Assembly: GCA_020186115.1 (NCBI GenBank)
Contig: WSYJ01000013.1
Coordinates: 372,001-436,000 of the forward strand
Source of the DNA: Histomonas meleagridis
Lineage: Eukaryota; Parabasalia; Tritrichomonadida; Dientamoebidae
Length of the DNA stretch: 64,000 bases
Direction: 5' to 3'
The notes beneath the pieces were generated by a model. That model was not told where the DNA came from, did no database searches, and was given only the letters and a program-made list of their open reading frames with translations. The position numbers and the translations under genes were made by a program. Numbering within the stretch: the first letter of the stretch is position 1; each line of letters starts with the position of its first letter. Of this stretch, positions 9,051-20,700 are shown one piece after another.

Positions 9051-9992
9051 ATGGAAACTGGAGATTCATATGAAACATCATATGATGATTTAAGTTCCAC
9101 AATTGAAGAACCACCGTTTCTATATCAAAATGCAAGTGAAAATAAAATGTCTGTTAGTTCTCTCCAAGATGTAAGTAATTATATCACAATTTTAAATAAT
9201 CAAAACGACAAAAATTTAACTCTACACAAATTCAAGAAAGCTGAAGAAGAGCAAGCTCAAATAGATTTTTTTTCAAGAAATGCTAAAAGAACATTATATA
9301 ATCAGAAATGTCAAACTGCTATTTCAACATTAAAAAACAAGTTATCTGAGACCCAAATTTACACCAAAGAACTTAATGAAGAAGCCAATGACCGACTCCA
9401 ACAATTTGACAGAAATGCACAAGAACGTTTTGATTTTATGAAATTGCGTCATCGCAAAGAACTTGAAAAACTTGACAAAGAGAAGCCAATAGAAACTCCA
9501 CCTAAGTTTCGCAGACGATCACCACGTTTACTAGAACAATATCGTCAAGAAAGGAATCTCATTTACCAAAGAAGATTTGATGAAGCAAAAGCATTATCAA
9601 AAATATGTGAAAAATCTGAAAAACTAGAGCAAGAAGAAGCTTATAATCAAGCTCTTCGGCATTGGGAAATTGTTCGTGCACAGGTTCTTCGAAAGCATAA
9701 AATAGCTGAAGAAAATATGCTTCAATGGATAAATACACGGCGAAAAGAAATTGAAAAAGATTATGAAAATCAAATTAATGCAGTTCGTCGTCGTGAAGTA
9801 AATATTAGTTCAGAAATCGGATCTAAAAGAAAAAAAATGAAAAACACAGCTCAACATGCGATTTTAAGAGATCTCCTTTTCGATAATACAAATTCAAGGC
9901 GTTCAACAATACGTATGGATCCACAATCTGAGATTGACAAAGCATATGAAAAAATGCCTCAGAAATCAAGAGAAATACATCTTAAAATGTAA
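9051..9992 (+). CDS. Hypothetical coiled-coil protein
   Basis: The product has 313 residues and starts at the ATG right after an AACGTTAT box. The first 60 residues are acidic and Ser/Thr-rich. From about residue 65 to 270 the protein is highly charged helix with many Arg, Lys, Glu and Gln and the spacing of a coiled coil. A Pro-containing basic break (KPIETPPKFRRRSPRL) lies near residues 143-162. The C-terminus is basic and has a short SRRSTIRM segment that could be phosphorylated. There is no signal peptide, membrane segment or enzyme motif. I do not recognise the family; a cytoskeletal role is a guess from composition alone. Confidence 0.75.
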   Translation: METGDSYETSYDDLSSTIEEPPFLYQNASENKMSVSSLQDVSNYITILNNQNDKNLTLHKFKKAEEEQAQIDFFSRNAKRTLYNQKCQTAISTLKNKLSETQIYTKELNEEANDRLQQFDRNAQERFDFMKLRHRKELEKLDKEKPIETPPKFRRRSPRLLEQYRQERNLIYQRRFDEAKALSKICEKSEKLEQEEAYNQALRHWEIVRAQVLRKHKIAEENMLQWINTRRKEIEKDYENQINAVRRREVNISSEIGSKRKKMKNTAQHAILRDLLFDNTNSRRSTIRMDPQSEIDKAYEKMPQKSREIHLKM

Positions 9993-10630
9993 TTTGTTTA
10001 TAAAATGTTATTAAAATTAATTTTTTTGTTTTTATCGAGATTGAGTTTCGAATCATTTAAGGTGAGGTAAGTTTCAAGCTTTCCTCGATTTATGTTATAT
10101 ATATTAGATACTTTTAGTAAAACTTTTTCATGTAAGGTATTCATAATAAATTTCACTCTATTTCGTATTATTTTTTTTTATCTTTTTATAGTACTTCTTT
10201 AGAATTTTTATGTTAATTGAGTTATACACAATTTTTATCCTATTATACAAAATATTTTGAAAATATTTTCTAGTACCCTTATCGAATATATCAGATTTAT
10301 CTATTCCTGTTATTTTAGTTTTGCACATTTCTCATAAATGTTCCCTTAAATCTTTCTTGTTGCTTAACTCAGATCAATATCTTTATTATGGGGGTCGATC
10401 CAAGGAAGATGAGAAATTCTAATCGATGATTGTATATTTCCTGACTTATAATTTTTTTTCATATTTTCCTCTTATATCTATTAGAGGCAACTTTTTCCAT
10501 TTGTGGCACTTCGATACCAAAAGTTTTTAGAAACCTTAATATGTTTTACAACCAAATTATGTTCCCTTGTTCGAAATATTTAAAACGCTTCCACATTCCT
10601 TTCGTTCATTAAATATAAAAGAAAAAAATC

Positions 10631-10850
10631 ATGACTAAGAATATAAAAAAGGAATTTAAAACTTATAATGTTAAAAGAAATACAACTCCTAAAAAGTTTA
10701 TTGACGTAAATCAAGAAAGACTTACGAATCGATTGATTCCAATTGTGAAAAAACAAATCAACCTGATGGACAATTATTTACAGAATATTTTGCAGACAAG
10801 AATAAAGTTAGTTTCTCTGGTATAGCGGATTTAAATGTTGCGTTTAGGAG
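10631..10850 (+). pseudogene. Possible decayed gene fragment
   Basis: An ATG at 10631 opens a short Lys/Asn-rich frame (MTKNIKKEFKTYNVKRN..). Starting near 10765 another frame reads DGQLFTEYFADKNKVSFSG followed by IADLNVAFRRYL and a stop at about 10858. The second piece looks more like folded protein than the first, and joining them needs a frameshift. I do not recognise a family. It could be a chance open frame. Confidence 0.25.
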
Positions 10851-11687
10851 ATATTTATCTTAGGAATTTATATGTAAATGAACTATTATAGATAAGATGA
10901 GAAGAAGCAAAATAATAACAGCTAGGTTAAATTCCGAACATTTTAAATCAATTAGATCAAGCACCTTGTATGCCATTTCATCCATTATCACAATGATAAA
11001 CTCTTGGAATATTACACAATGTGTAACAAGATATTCCAAATTTGTCATTATCAAAAGATTCAAAAAAGTCTAAAAAGAACAAAAAAAGGCATAATAAAAA
11101 TAATGAAAATACCAAAAAATGTACAAAATAACAAATATCAAAATGACATTAAACATAATGCCAAATCTTTCGAACTTAAAATTTTAAAACATAGGGTTTT
11201 GGTAACTTACAGACACTAAGATACAAGGTTTTAATTTCATAAAATACATATGTCCTATAATCAAAATTAAAAAAAACATACTGAGGAAACCAATTTCCAC
11301 AAATTTTTTGATTTTAGTTATGCATTATAATTTTTTGTAATTTGTTCAATTAGATTTATTATATCTTTTGAATGAGTCCAACCCAATGGAAAATGGCAAA
11401 TTTTAAACTCTGAAAAAACAATTTTTAAAAGCTTTACATAATTTTGATTCAATTTCAATTCACATTTGATGTCAACAAAATTTTGTTGAAAAAACGCAGA
11501 AAATATGAATTTTTCAATCATAATAGATGTGCATATAGAGGCTCATTAAAAGCGATAACACACATAGTATTTTAAGGATAAAATATTTATTTCCAATAAT
11601 AAAAATGTATCGATTTTGGGAGCTTTTTTTTATTTGACTTCTTTTGATTGTTTAATTGCTCAAAAAGTGAAATTTGTTTTTGAAAAA

Positions 11688-11695
11688 TAACCGTT
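11688..11695 (+). promoter_or_regulatory. Myb-site-like box TAACCGTT
   Basis: This is the reverse complement of AACGGTTA, 36 nt before the ATG of the giant NT-C2 gene. Confidence 0.35.
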
Positions 11696-11731
11696 TAACA
11701 CGGATCCTAAACACCCCGACCAGAAGAAAAA

Positions 11732-14700
11732 ATGTGGGGAAAATGGCGAAAATTAAATTCTATTTTATGCTTTACTATCAAAAAAATCGAGACACAAAGA
11801 TCGTATGATGGTCAATTTTATGTTGAATGGACTCGTGGATCATCATCTGGAAAAACGGATACATTTCCACTTGATGAAAATAACCAAATATTATTTAATT
11901 CAAACTTCGAAACAAAATGTACAATTTTTCAATCTAGAGCAGATGGTTCATTTCGCCCCAAAAAAGTTAAATTGATTTGTTTTCGTAAAACAAAAAAGGC
12001 AAGCAAAATCTTCGGCAGCTTATCTATTGATGTTTCCAAAGCATTCAGCACGTTAGAAGTTATTAACGAAAGTTCTGAAATGGAAACCGCACATTCCCAC
12101 GCCCCTGTTTTATTTGTATCATACAGAGTTATCCCCAAAGGATCCGAAGAATTCCTTAATGTTGATACAAATGATGTTTCTTTTATCGGTGATGTTGAGA
12201 ACAAAAGAGTAAGTCTTGATCAATGGGATGTCACAGAAATGACATCTGAAAGTTCATTCTCAATTCCTATTGAAACACAATCAAAGCATAACAAAAGAAG
12301 AAAACACCATAGCAAACAAAATGCAGATGAAGTAAGTGTTGATGGATCTTCACAAAGTAAAAAGAGAAAACATAAAAAACATACCGAAGAACAACAAGAT
12401 GATGAATTAAGTACTACATCAGCTGATGTTGAGAAAAAGAAAAAACATCGGAAGAAAAAAGCTAAAGAACCTTCAAACAATGAAGAAGTTGAACAAAGTA
12501 AATTGGTTGAAGAACCAAATAATAAATCATATTCTAAAGACGAAAATGAAACAATGAGTGAAAATGCATCAACTAGAAGTAAAAAGAAAATCAAGAAAAA
12601 GAGAATTAAGAATAAAAAATCAGAAAAAATTGATAATGAAATTGATATTCTTGGGGATGATTTGGCAAGCAATTATTCAGTTGATAATAAAAGCACAAAG
12701 AGAAAAAGAAAGGGAAAAAAGGAAAGAAAGAATAAAAGCGAAAATAAATCTGATGAAGAAAAAACAGAGAAAAATATGGAAGCAGAAGAAACTCTTGAAA
12801 GAAATATCGAAATTTCAGAATCTGATAACAAAGAATCAAGTAATAATAACGAAGCGATAAATAAAGAGGAATCTGAAAAGGAATCAAAATCTGAAAAGGA
12901 ATCAGACAAAGAATCCGAAAAGGAATCAGAAAAGTCAGAACCAGAAAAGTCAGAATCAGAAAAGGAATCAGATAAAGAATCAGAAAAGGAATCAGATAAA
13001 GAATCAGAAAATGAATCAGATAAAGAATCAGAAAATGAATCAGATAAAGAATCTGAAAAGGAATTAGATAAAGAATCCGAAAAGGAATCAGAAAAGTCAG
13101 AACCAGAAAACTCAGAATCAGAAAAGGAATCAGATAAAGAATCAGAAAAGGAATCAGATAAAGAATCAGAAAATGAATCAGATAAAGAAGCAGAAAATGA
13201 ATCAGATAAAGAATCTGAAAAGGAATTAGATAAAGAATCAGAAAAGGAATTAGATAAAGAATCAGAAAAGGAATCAGATAAAGAATCCGAAAAGGAATCA
13301 GATAAAGAATCCGAAAAGGAATCAGAAAAGTCAGAATCAGAAAAGGAATCAGATAAAGAATCAGAAAATGAATCAGATAAAGAATCAGAAAAGGAATCAG
13401 ATAAAGAATCAGAAAATGAATCAGAAAAGGAATCAGATAAAGAATCTGAAAAGGAATCAGACAAAGAATCAGAAAAGGAATCAGAAAAATCAGAATCAAG
13501 TAAAGAGTCAGAAGAAAAATCTGAATCAGAAAGGGAAAGTGAAGAAGAAGCAGAATATAGAGAAAGAACAATTGAACTTGAAGATTCTGACAATGAAGCA
13601 AACTCAAAATATATATCAGAAAGCGAAAGTTTGAAGAAAGAAGAAGAAGAACGATTAAGGAAAGAAGAAGAAGAACGATTAAGGAAAGAAGAAGCAGAAA
13701 GACTACGAAAGGAAGAAGAAGAAAAACTTCATAAAGAAGAGGAAAAACGATTAAGGAAGGAAGAAGAGGAAAGGCTTCGGATCGAAGAGGAAGAAAAACT
13801 TCGTAAGGAAGAAGAACAACAACTTAGGAGAGAAGAAGGGCAAAAATTGATTCTAGAAGAAGAAGAAAGATTACGAAGAGAAGAAGAAAGACTTCGATTC
13901 GAAAGTGAAAAGATTCTTCTTAAAGAATCTGAAGACAAACAAATCAAAGAAGAGGAAGAACGGTTAAGAAAAGAAGAGGGAGAAAGGCTTCTTAAAGAAA
14001 ACAATGAAAAACTTCAAAGAGAAGCTGAGGAAAAAATCATGAAAGAGGAAGAAGAAAAAACAAGAAAAGAATATATAGAAAAGATAAAACAACAACAAGA
14101 AGAAATGTTAAGAAAAGAAGAAGCTGAAAGACTGAAAAGAGAAGAAGCGGACACTCATCAAAGTGATGAAAACTCATTAAGAAAAGAAGAAGATGAAATA
14201 TTTATCAGAGAGAAAGAAGAACTTACTAGAAAAGAAGATGAAGAAAAAAGAAAGAGAGAAGAGGAAGAGAATCTCAGAAGAGAAGAAGAAAAAGGATTGA
14301 GGATAGAAGAAAGAGAAATACAACTTAAAGAAGTCGAAGAAGTATTAAGAAAGGAAGAAGAAGAGCGAAGCAAAAGAGAAAATGAGGAAATACATAAAAT
14401 AGAAGATGAAGAAAGAAATTATAAAAACAAAGAAGAACTGTTAAGAAAAGAAAAACTAGAAGAAGTATTAAGAAAAGATGAAGAAGAACGAAAGAGAAGA
14501 GAAGATGAAGAATTACTTAAATTAAAAGAAGAAGAAAAAACTCATAAAGATGAAGAAGAACAATCGAGAAAAGAAAATTTGGAAGGAATATTAAGGAAAG
14601 AAGAAGAAGAGCGAAAGAGAAGAGAAAACGAAGTCATAAATGAAATCAAAGAGAAAGAAGAAATTCGTAGAGGTGAAGAAGAAAAGCAACTTAAAGAAGA

Positions 14701-17700
14701 AGAGGAACGGTTGAAGAAGGAAGAAGAAGAGCGAAATAGAAGAGAAGACGAAGAATTACTTAAAACACGAGAAGAAGAAAGAATTCACAAGGAAGAAGAA
14801 GAACAATCAAGAAAAGATAATTTGGAAGAAATATTGACAAAAGAAGAAGAAGAACGAAAGAGAAGAGAAAGTGAAGCAATGACTGAAATAGAAAAAGATG
14901 AGAGAACTCATAGAGATGAAGAAGATAAATTGAGAAAAGAAAATATGAAAGAAATATTAAGGAAAGAAGAAGAAGAAAGAAACAGAAGAGAAAATGATGC
15001 AATAACTGAAATAGAAAAGGATGAGATGACTCGCAAAGATGAAGAAGATAAATTAAGAAAGGAAAATATGGAAGAAATATTAAGGAAAGAAGAAGAAGAA
15101 AGAAATAAAAGAGAAAGTGAAGCAATGACTGAAATAGAAAAAGATGAGACGACTCGCAAAGATGAAAAGGATAAATTGAGAAAAGAAAATTTAGAAGAAA
15201 TATTAAGGAAAGAAGAAGAAGAAAGAAACAAACGAGAAAATGAAGCAATGCATGAAATTCATAAGGATGAGAGAACTCATAGAGATGAAGAAGAAAAGTC
15301 GAGAAAAGATAATCTGGAAAAAATATTGAGAAAAGAAGAAGAAGAAAGAAATAGAAGAGAAAGTGATGTAATAACTGAAATAGAAAAAGATGAAATGGCT
15401 CGCAAAGATGAAGAAGATAAATTGAGAAAAGATAATTTGGAAGAAATATTAAGGAAAGAAGAAGAAGAAAGAAATAGAAGAGAAAATGACGAAACGACTA
15501 AAATGGAAGAAGATGAAAGAACTCGTAAAGATGAAGATGATAAATTACGAAAGGAAAGATTTGAAGAAATATTAAAGAAAGAAGAGGAAGAAAGAAATAG
15601 AAAAGAGAATGAGGAAACTATTAAAGCAATAGAAGAAGAAATGCTTCGACAAGCAGAAGAAGAAAGATTAAGAAAGGAACAAACTGAAGAAATATTAAGA
15701 AAAGAAGAAGAAGGAAGACTACAAAAAGAGGAAGAAGAAAGAAATAGTGGTGAAGTTCAACAATTACAAAGTAGAGGTATTGGAGAAATAAGTAGTGAAG
15801 ATGATGAGAGAATAAGGTTTGAAAATGATGAAAAACTTCGAGTTGAAGAGGAAGAAAAATTAAGAAAAGAAGAAGAAGAAAGAATGAGAAAAGAAGACGA
15901 AAAACTTCGAATAGAATTTGAAGATAATATTAAAAGAGAAGAAGAAGAGCGAATTAAGAAAGAGGAAAATGAAGAGAAATATAGGAGAGATGAGGAAGAG
16001 AAATTAAGAGAAGAGAAAGAAGAAAATGAAAGAATTAAAATAGAGGAAGAAGAAAGACACAGAAAAGAAAAAGAAGAACAAATAATGAATGAAGAAAATG
16101 AAAGATTTAAGAATGACACTGATGAAAGACTTAGAATTGCAGAGGAAGAAAGAGTAAAGAAAGATGAAGAAGAAAGATTAAAGATAGAAGAAAACGAGAG
16201 ACTTCGAAGAGAAGAAGAAGAAAGAATAAGAATAGAACAGGAAGAAAACATCATTAAAGAGAAAGAAGAAAAACATCTTAGAGAAGAAGAGGAAAATCTA
16301 CTTAAAGAAGAGGAAGAACGATTAAAGAGAGAAAAGGAAGAAGTAAGTAAAATAGAAGAAGAAAGAATAAGAAACGAAGAAGAAAAGTTGAAAGAAGAAG
16401 AAGATAAAATAAGAAAAGAAGAGGAAGAAAGGTTAAAGAAAGATGAAGAAGAAAGGTCAAAGATAGAAGAAGAGGTAATATTAAATAGAAAAGATGAAGA
16501 TGAAAAAATTCGAAATGAAGAAGAAGAAAAGTTAAGAAGAGAAGAAGACGAAAGATTAAGAAATGTTGAAGAAAATATTAGAAAGGAAGAAGATCAATTA
16601 AGAATTGCTGAAGAAGAAAAACATCGAAAAGAAGAAGATGAAATACTTCTTAAGGAAGAAAAAGAAAGATCAAAGAAAGAAGAAGAGGAACAATTAAAGA
16701 GAGAAGAGGAAGAAAGATTGAAGAAAGAAAAAGATGAACAAATATGGAATGAAGAATTCGAAAGGAGGCTTAAAGATGAAGAAGAAATACTTCAAAATGA
16801 AGAAAAGGAAAGATTACAAAGAGAAGAAAATGAGCAATTCAAGAAAGAGGATGAAGATAAATATGATAAAGAAGAACAAGAAATGATAATTAGAGAAAAA
16901 GATGTGCTATTAAAGATAGAAGAGAATGAATTATTAAGAAGAGAGGAAGAAGAAAAACTAAGGAAAGAAGAAGATGAAAAACTTCAAAAACAAGAATTAG
17001 AAGTGATTCTTAAGAAAGAAGAAGAAAGACTAATTAAAGAAGAAGAAGAAAGAGCAAAGAGAGAACAAGAAATCGTTAGAAAAGAAGAAGAGGAAATATT
17101 GAATTCAGAAGGAGAAAGACTAAAGAAAGATAATGAAGAGAAATTAAAGATAGAGGAAGAAGAAAGAAAACGAAGAGAAGAAGAGGGAAATATACATCAT
17201 AAGGAAGAAGAAGAGAATCGGCTAAAGAAAGAAGATGAAGAAAGATTTAGGATATTCGAAGAAGAAACACATAACTGGGAAGAAAACGATAGATCAAGAA
17301 GAGAAAGCGAAGAAATACTAAGAAAAGATGAAGAAGAAAGAAAACAAAAGGATGAAGAAGAAAGGTTGCAAAGAGAAGAGAAAGAAAGAATTATGAAAGA
17401 TGAAGAGAAAGAGAAATTAAACAGAGAAGAAGATGAAAAGAAATTAAGAATAGAAATAGAAGATATTAATAATAATAAAGAGGAAGAAAGATTGAAGAAG
17501 GAAGAAGAAGAGAGAATTAGAAATGAAGAGAAAGAAGAAAAACTTCGAAAAGAACAAGAGGAAGGATATGTTCAAGAAAGGGAAGTGATTTTAGGAAAAG
17601 AAGAAGAAAAAGAGAATTTAAGAATAGAAGAAGAAATGCGTAACAAAGAAGAAGCAGAAAGAACGAGAAGAGAAGAAGAGGAAAGTATAAAGAAAGATGA

Positions 17701-20700
17701 AGAAGAAAAGATAAGAAAGGAAGAAGAAGAGAAGCATATACAAGAAGAAAAAGAAAGACTTCAAAAGGAAGAGGAAGAAAGATCGAGAAGAGTAGAAGAA
17801 GAGTTAGAACGAGAAAAAGAAAAAGAAAAACTTCAAAAGGAAGAGGAAGAAAAATTAAGAAAAGAAGAAGAGGAAGGTTTGAGAAAAGAACATGAAGAAA
17901 GATTAAGAGAAGAAGATGAAAGATTAAGAAAGGAAGTAGCCGAAATATTGGAAAGAGAAGAGGAAAAGAGAAAACATAAAGAAGAGGAAGAACGCTTCAG
18001 GAAAGAAGAAGAGGAAAGATTACAAAAGGAAGAGGAAGAGAGAATCCTTAAAGCGGAAGAGGAAAGATTACAAAAGGAGGAAGAAGAACGCTTACGTAAG
18101 GAAGAAGAAGAAAGAATACGAAAGGAAGAAGAAGAAAGATTACAAAAGGAAGAAGAAGAAAGATTACAAAAGGAAGAAGAAGAGAGGCTTAGAAAGGAGG
18201 AAGAAGAACGCTTACGTAAGGAAGAAGAAGAAAGATTGCAAAAGGAAGAGGAGGAAAGACAGAGAAAAGAAGAAGAGGAAAGATTACGTAAGGAAGAAGA
18301 GGAGAAGCATATGCAAGAAGAAAAAGAAAAACTTCAAAAAGAAGAAGAGGAAAAACTTCGAAAAGCAGAAGAAGAGAGATTACACAAGGAGGAAGAGGAA
18401 CGATTACGAAAAGAAGAAGCTGAAAGATTCAGGAAAGAAGAAGAAGAAAAATTGCACAAAGAGGAAGAGGAAAGGCTTCGTAAAGAAGAAGAAGAGAGAT
18501 TGAAATTAGAAGAAGAAGAACGAACAAGAAAAGATAAAGAAGAAAGATTACGACAAGAAGAAGAAAGATTGAAATTAGAGGAAGAAGACAGAATGAGAAG
18601 AGAAAAGGAAGAAAAACTCAGAAGTGAAGAAGATGAAAAGCATCTTCAGGAAGAAGAAGAAAGAATACAAAAGAACATTGAAGAAATTCATCATAAAGAA
18701 GAACAGGAAATGTTAAGAAGAGAAGAAGAAGATAAAGCAAAGAGGGAAGAAGATGAAAGACTAAGACAAGAAGATTTAAAGCGATTACAATTTGAAGAAG
18801 AAGAAAGACACCAAAGAGAACAACTGGAACTCATAAAGAAAGAAGATGAAGAAAGATTAAAGAGAGATGAAGAAGAAATGAATAAAATAGAAGCGGAAGA
18901 AAAACTCCAAAGAGAAGAAGATGGAGTAAAGAAAGAAAAAGAAGAAACTCTAAAGAGAAGTGAAGCAGAAAGAATAAGAACAGAAAATGATGAAAGAAAT
19001 CGACACGAAGAAGATGAAAAACTTCGTATAGAAGATAATGAAAGATTAATAAGAAAAGAAGAAGAAAGAATGAAACAGGAAGAAGATGAGAGAATAAGAT
19101 TAGAGGAAAATGAAAGAATGAGAAGAGAAGAAGATGAACTATTAAAGAAAGAAGAGGAAGAAAGATCAAGGAGAGAAGAAGCTGAAAGAATGAAACAAGA
19201 AGAAAACGACAGACTAAGATTCGAAGATGAAGAAAGAATGAGAAGAGAAACTGAAATTGAAAATCTAAGAAAAGAAGAAGAAGATAAATTGATGAAAGAT
19301 GAAGCTGAAATAAAGATCAGAGAAATAGAAGAAACACTTAGCACAGAAGATAAAGAAAGAACACGACGAGAACAAGAAGATGAAAGATTAAGAGAAGAAT
19401 CTGATAAATCAAAGAAAGATGAATCAGAAATAAGAATCAGAGAAGTTGAAGAAACACTTCAAGCAGAAGATAATGAAAGAATGAGGAGAGAACAGGAAGA
19501 TGAAAGAATGAGAATAGAAGAAGAAGATAAATTAATGAAGGATGTGTCTGAAAGAAAGAACAAAGAAATCGAAGAAAGACTTAAATTAGAGGAGGAAGAA
19601 AGAATGAAGAGAGAACAAGAAGATGAAAGATTAAGTGCAGAAGCTGATAAATTAATGAAAGATGAATTAGAAATAAAGATCAGAGAAATAGAAGAAACAC
19701 TTCAAGCAGAAGATAACGAAAGAATACGAAGAGAACAGGAAGATGAAAGAATGAGAATAGAAGAAGAAGAGAAATTCAATAGCGATAAATCTGAAAGAAA
19801 GAACAAAGAAATAGAAGAAATGCTTATAGTAGAAGATAATGAAAGAATGAGAAGAGAACAAGAAAATGAAAAATTAAGGACCGCGGAAGAAGACAAATTA
19901 ATGAAGGATGTGTCTGAAAGAAAGAACAAAGAAATAGAAGAAATGCTTATAACAGAAGATAACGAAAGAATGAAGAGAGAACAAGAAGATGAAAGATTAA
20001 GAGAAGAAGAAGACAAATCAAAGAAAGATGAATCTGAAATAAGGATAAAAGAAGTCGAAGAGGTACTTCAAACTGAAGATAGCGAAAGAAACAGCAGAGA
20101 AAAAGAAGATGAAAGAATGAGAATAGAAGAAGAAGAGAAATTCAATAGCGATGAAGCTGAAAGAAAGAGCAAAGAAATAGAAGAAATGCTTATAACATTT
20201 TATAATGAAAGAATGAGAAGAGAACAAGAAGAAATTTCAGGAGAAGTTGACAAAATAAGAATCGAACAAGAAGAAAGATTACAAAGAGAGATGGATGAAC
20301 AAATAAGAAGCGAAGAAGAAGAAAGAACAAGAAGGGAGAAAGAATATCTCCAAAGTGAAGAAAAGAGAATAATAAGCGAACAAGAGAAATTAAGACAAGA
20401 TAAAGAAGAACAATTCAGAAAAGATAAGGAAGAACAATTACAAAAGGAAGAAGAAAAACTTAGAACAGAGGAAGTGAAAGAAGAAAAAGAAGAAGACCTT
20501 GTAAATAGAGATGCAGAAATAATTATTAAAGAATTAGATGAGAAACTCCATGAAGAAGAACGAATTCTAAAGGAAGAAGAAGAGAAATTATTAATTGCAG
20601 ATAATGAAAGACTAGGAAAAGAAGAAGGAATTGGAACAGAAGAAATGAAATTAGGAAAAGAAGATGAAATTAGAGGTAATGAAGCAGAAATAATTCTCAA

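Larger units (their letters stand above)
9993..11731. other. Long intergenic region with degraded coding remnants
   Basis: These 1.7 kb are mostly AT-rich with no intact gene. At 10631-10850 two overlapping short frames look like parts of one decayed protein (next entry). The promoter of the giant gene lies at the right end, with TAACCGTT at 11688-11695. Confidence 0.5.

Noticed and set aside
11004-11219. Lys-rich open frames (also 10860-11063 minus)
   Set aside because: Low-complexity AT-rich sequence with no domain and no promoter box.
12606-13607. Long antisense open frames rich in Leu/Ile/Phe or Ser/Asp (also at 12673-13593)
   Set aside because: They are the reverse complement of the KES repeat, stop-free only because the repeat lacks the needed triplets. 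Composition is that of a repeat shadow.
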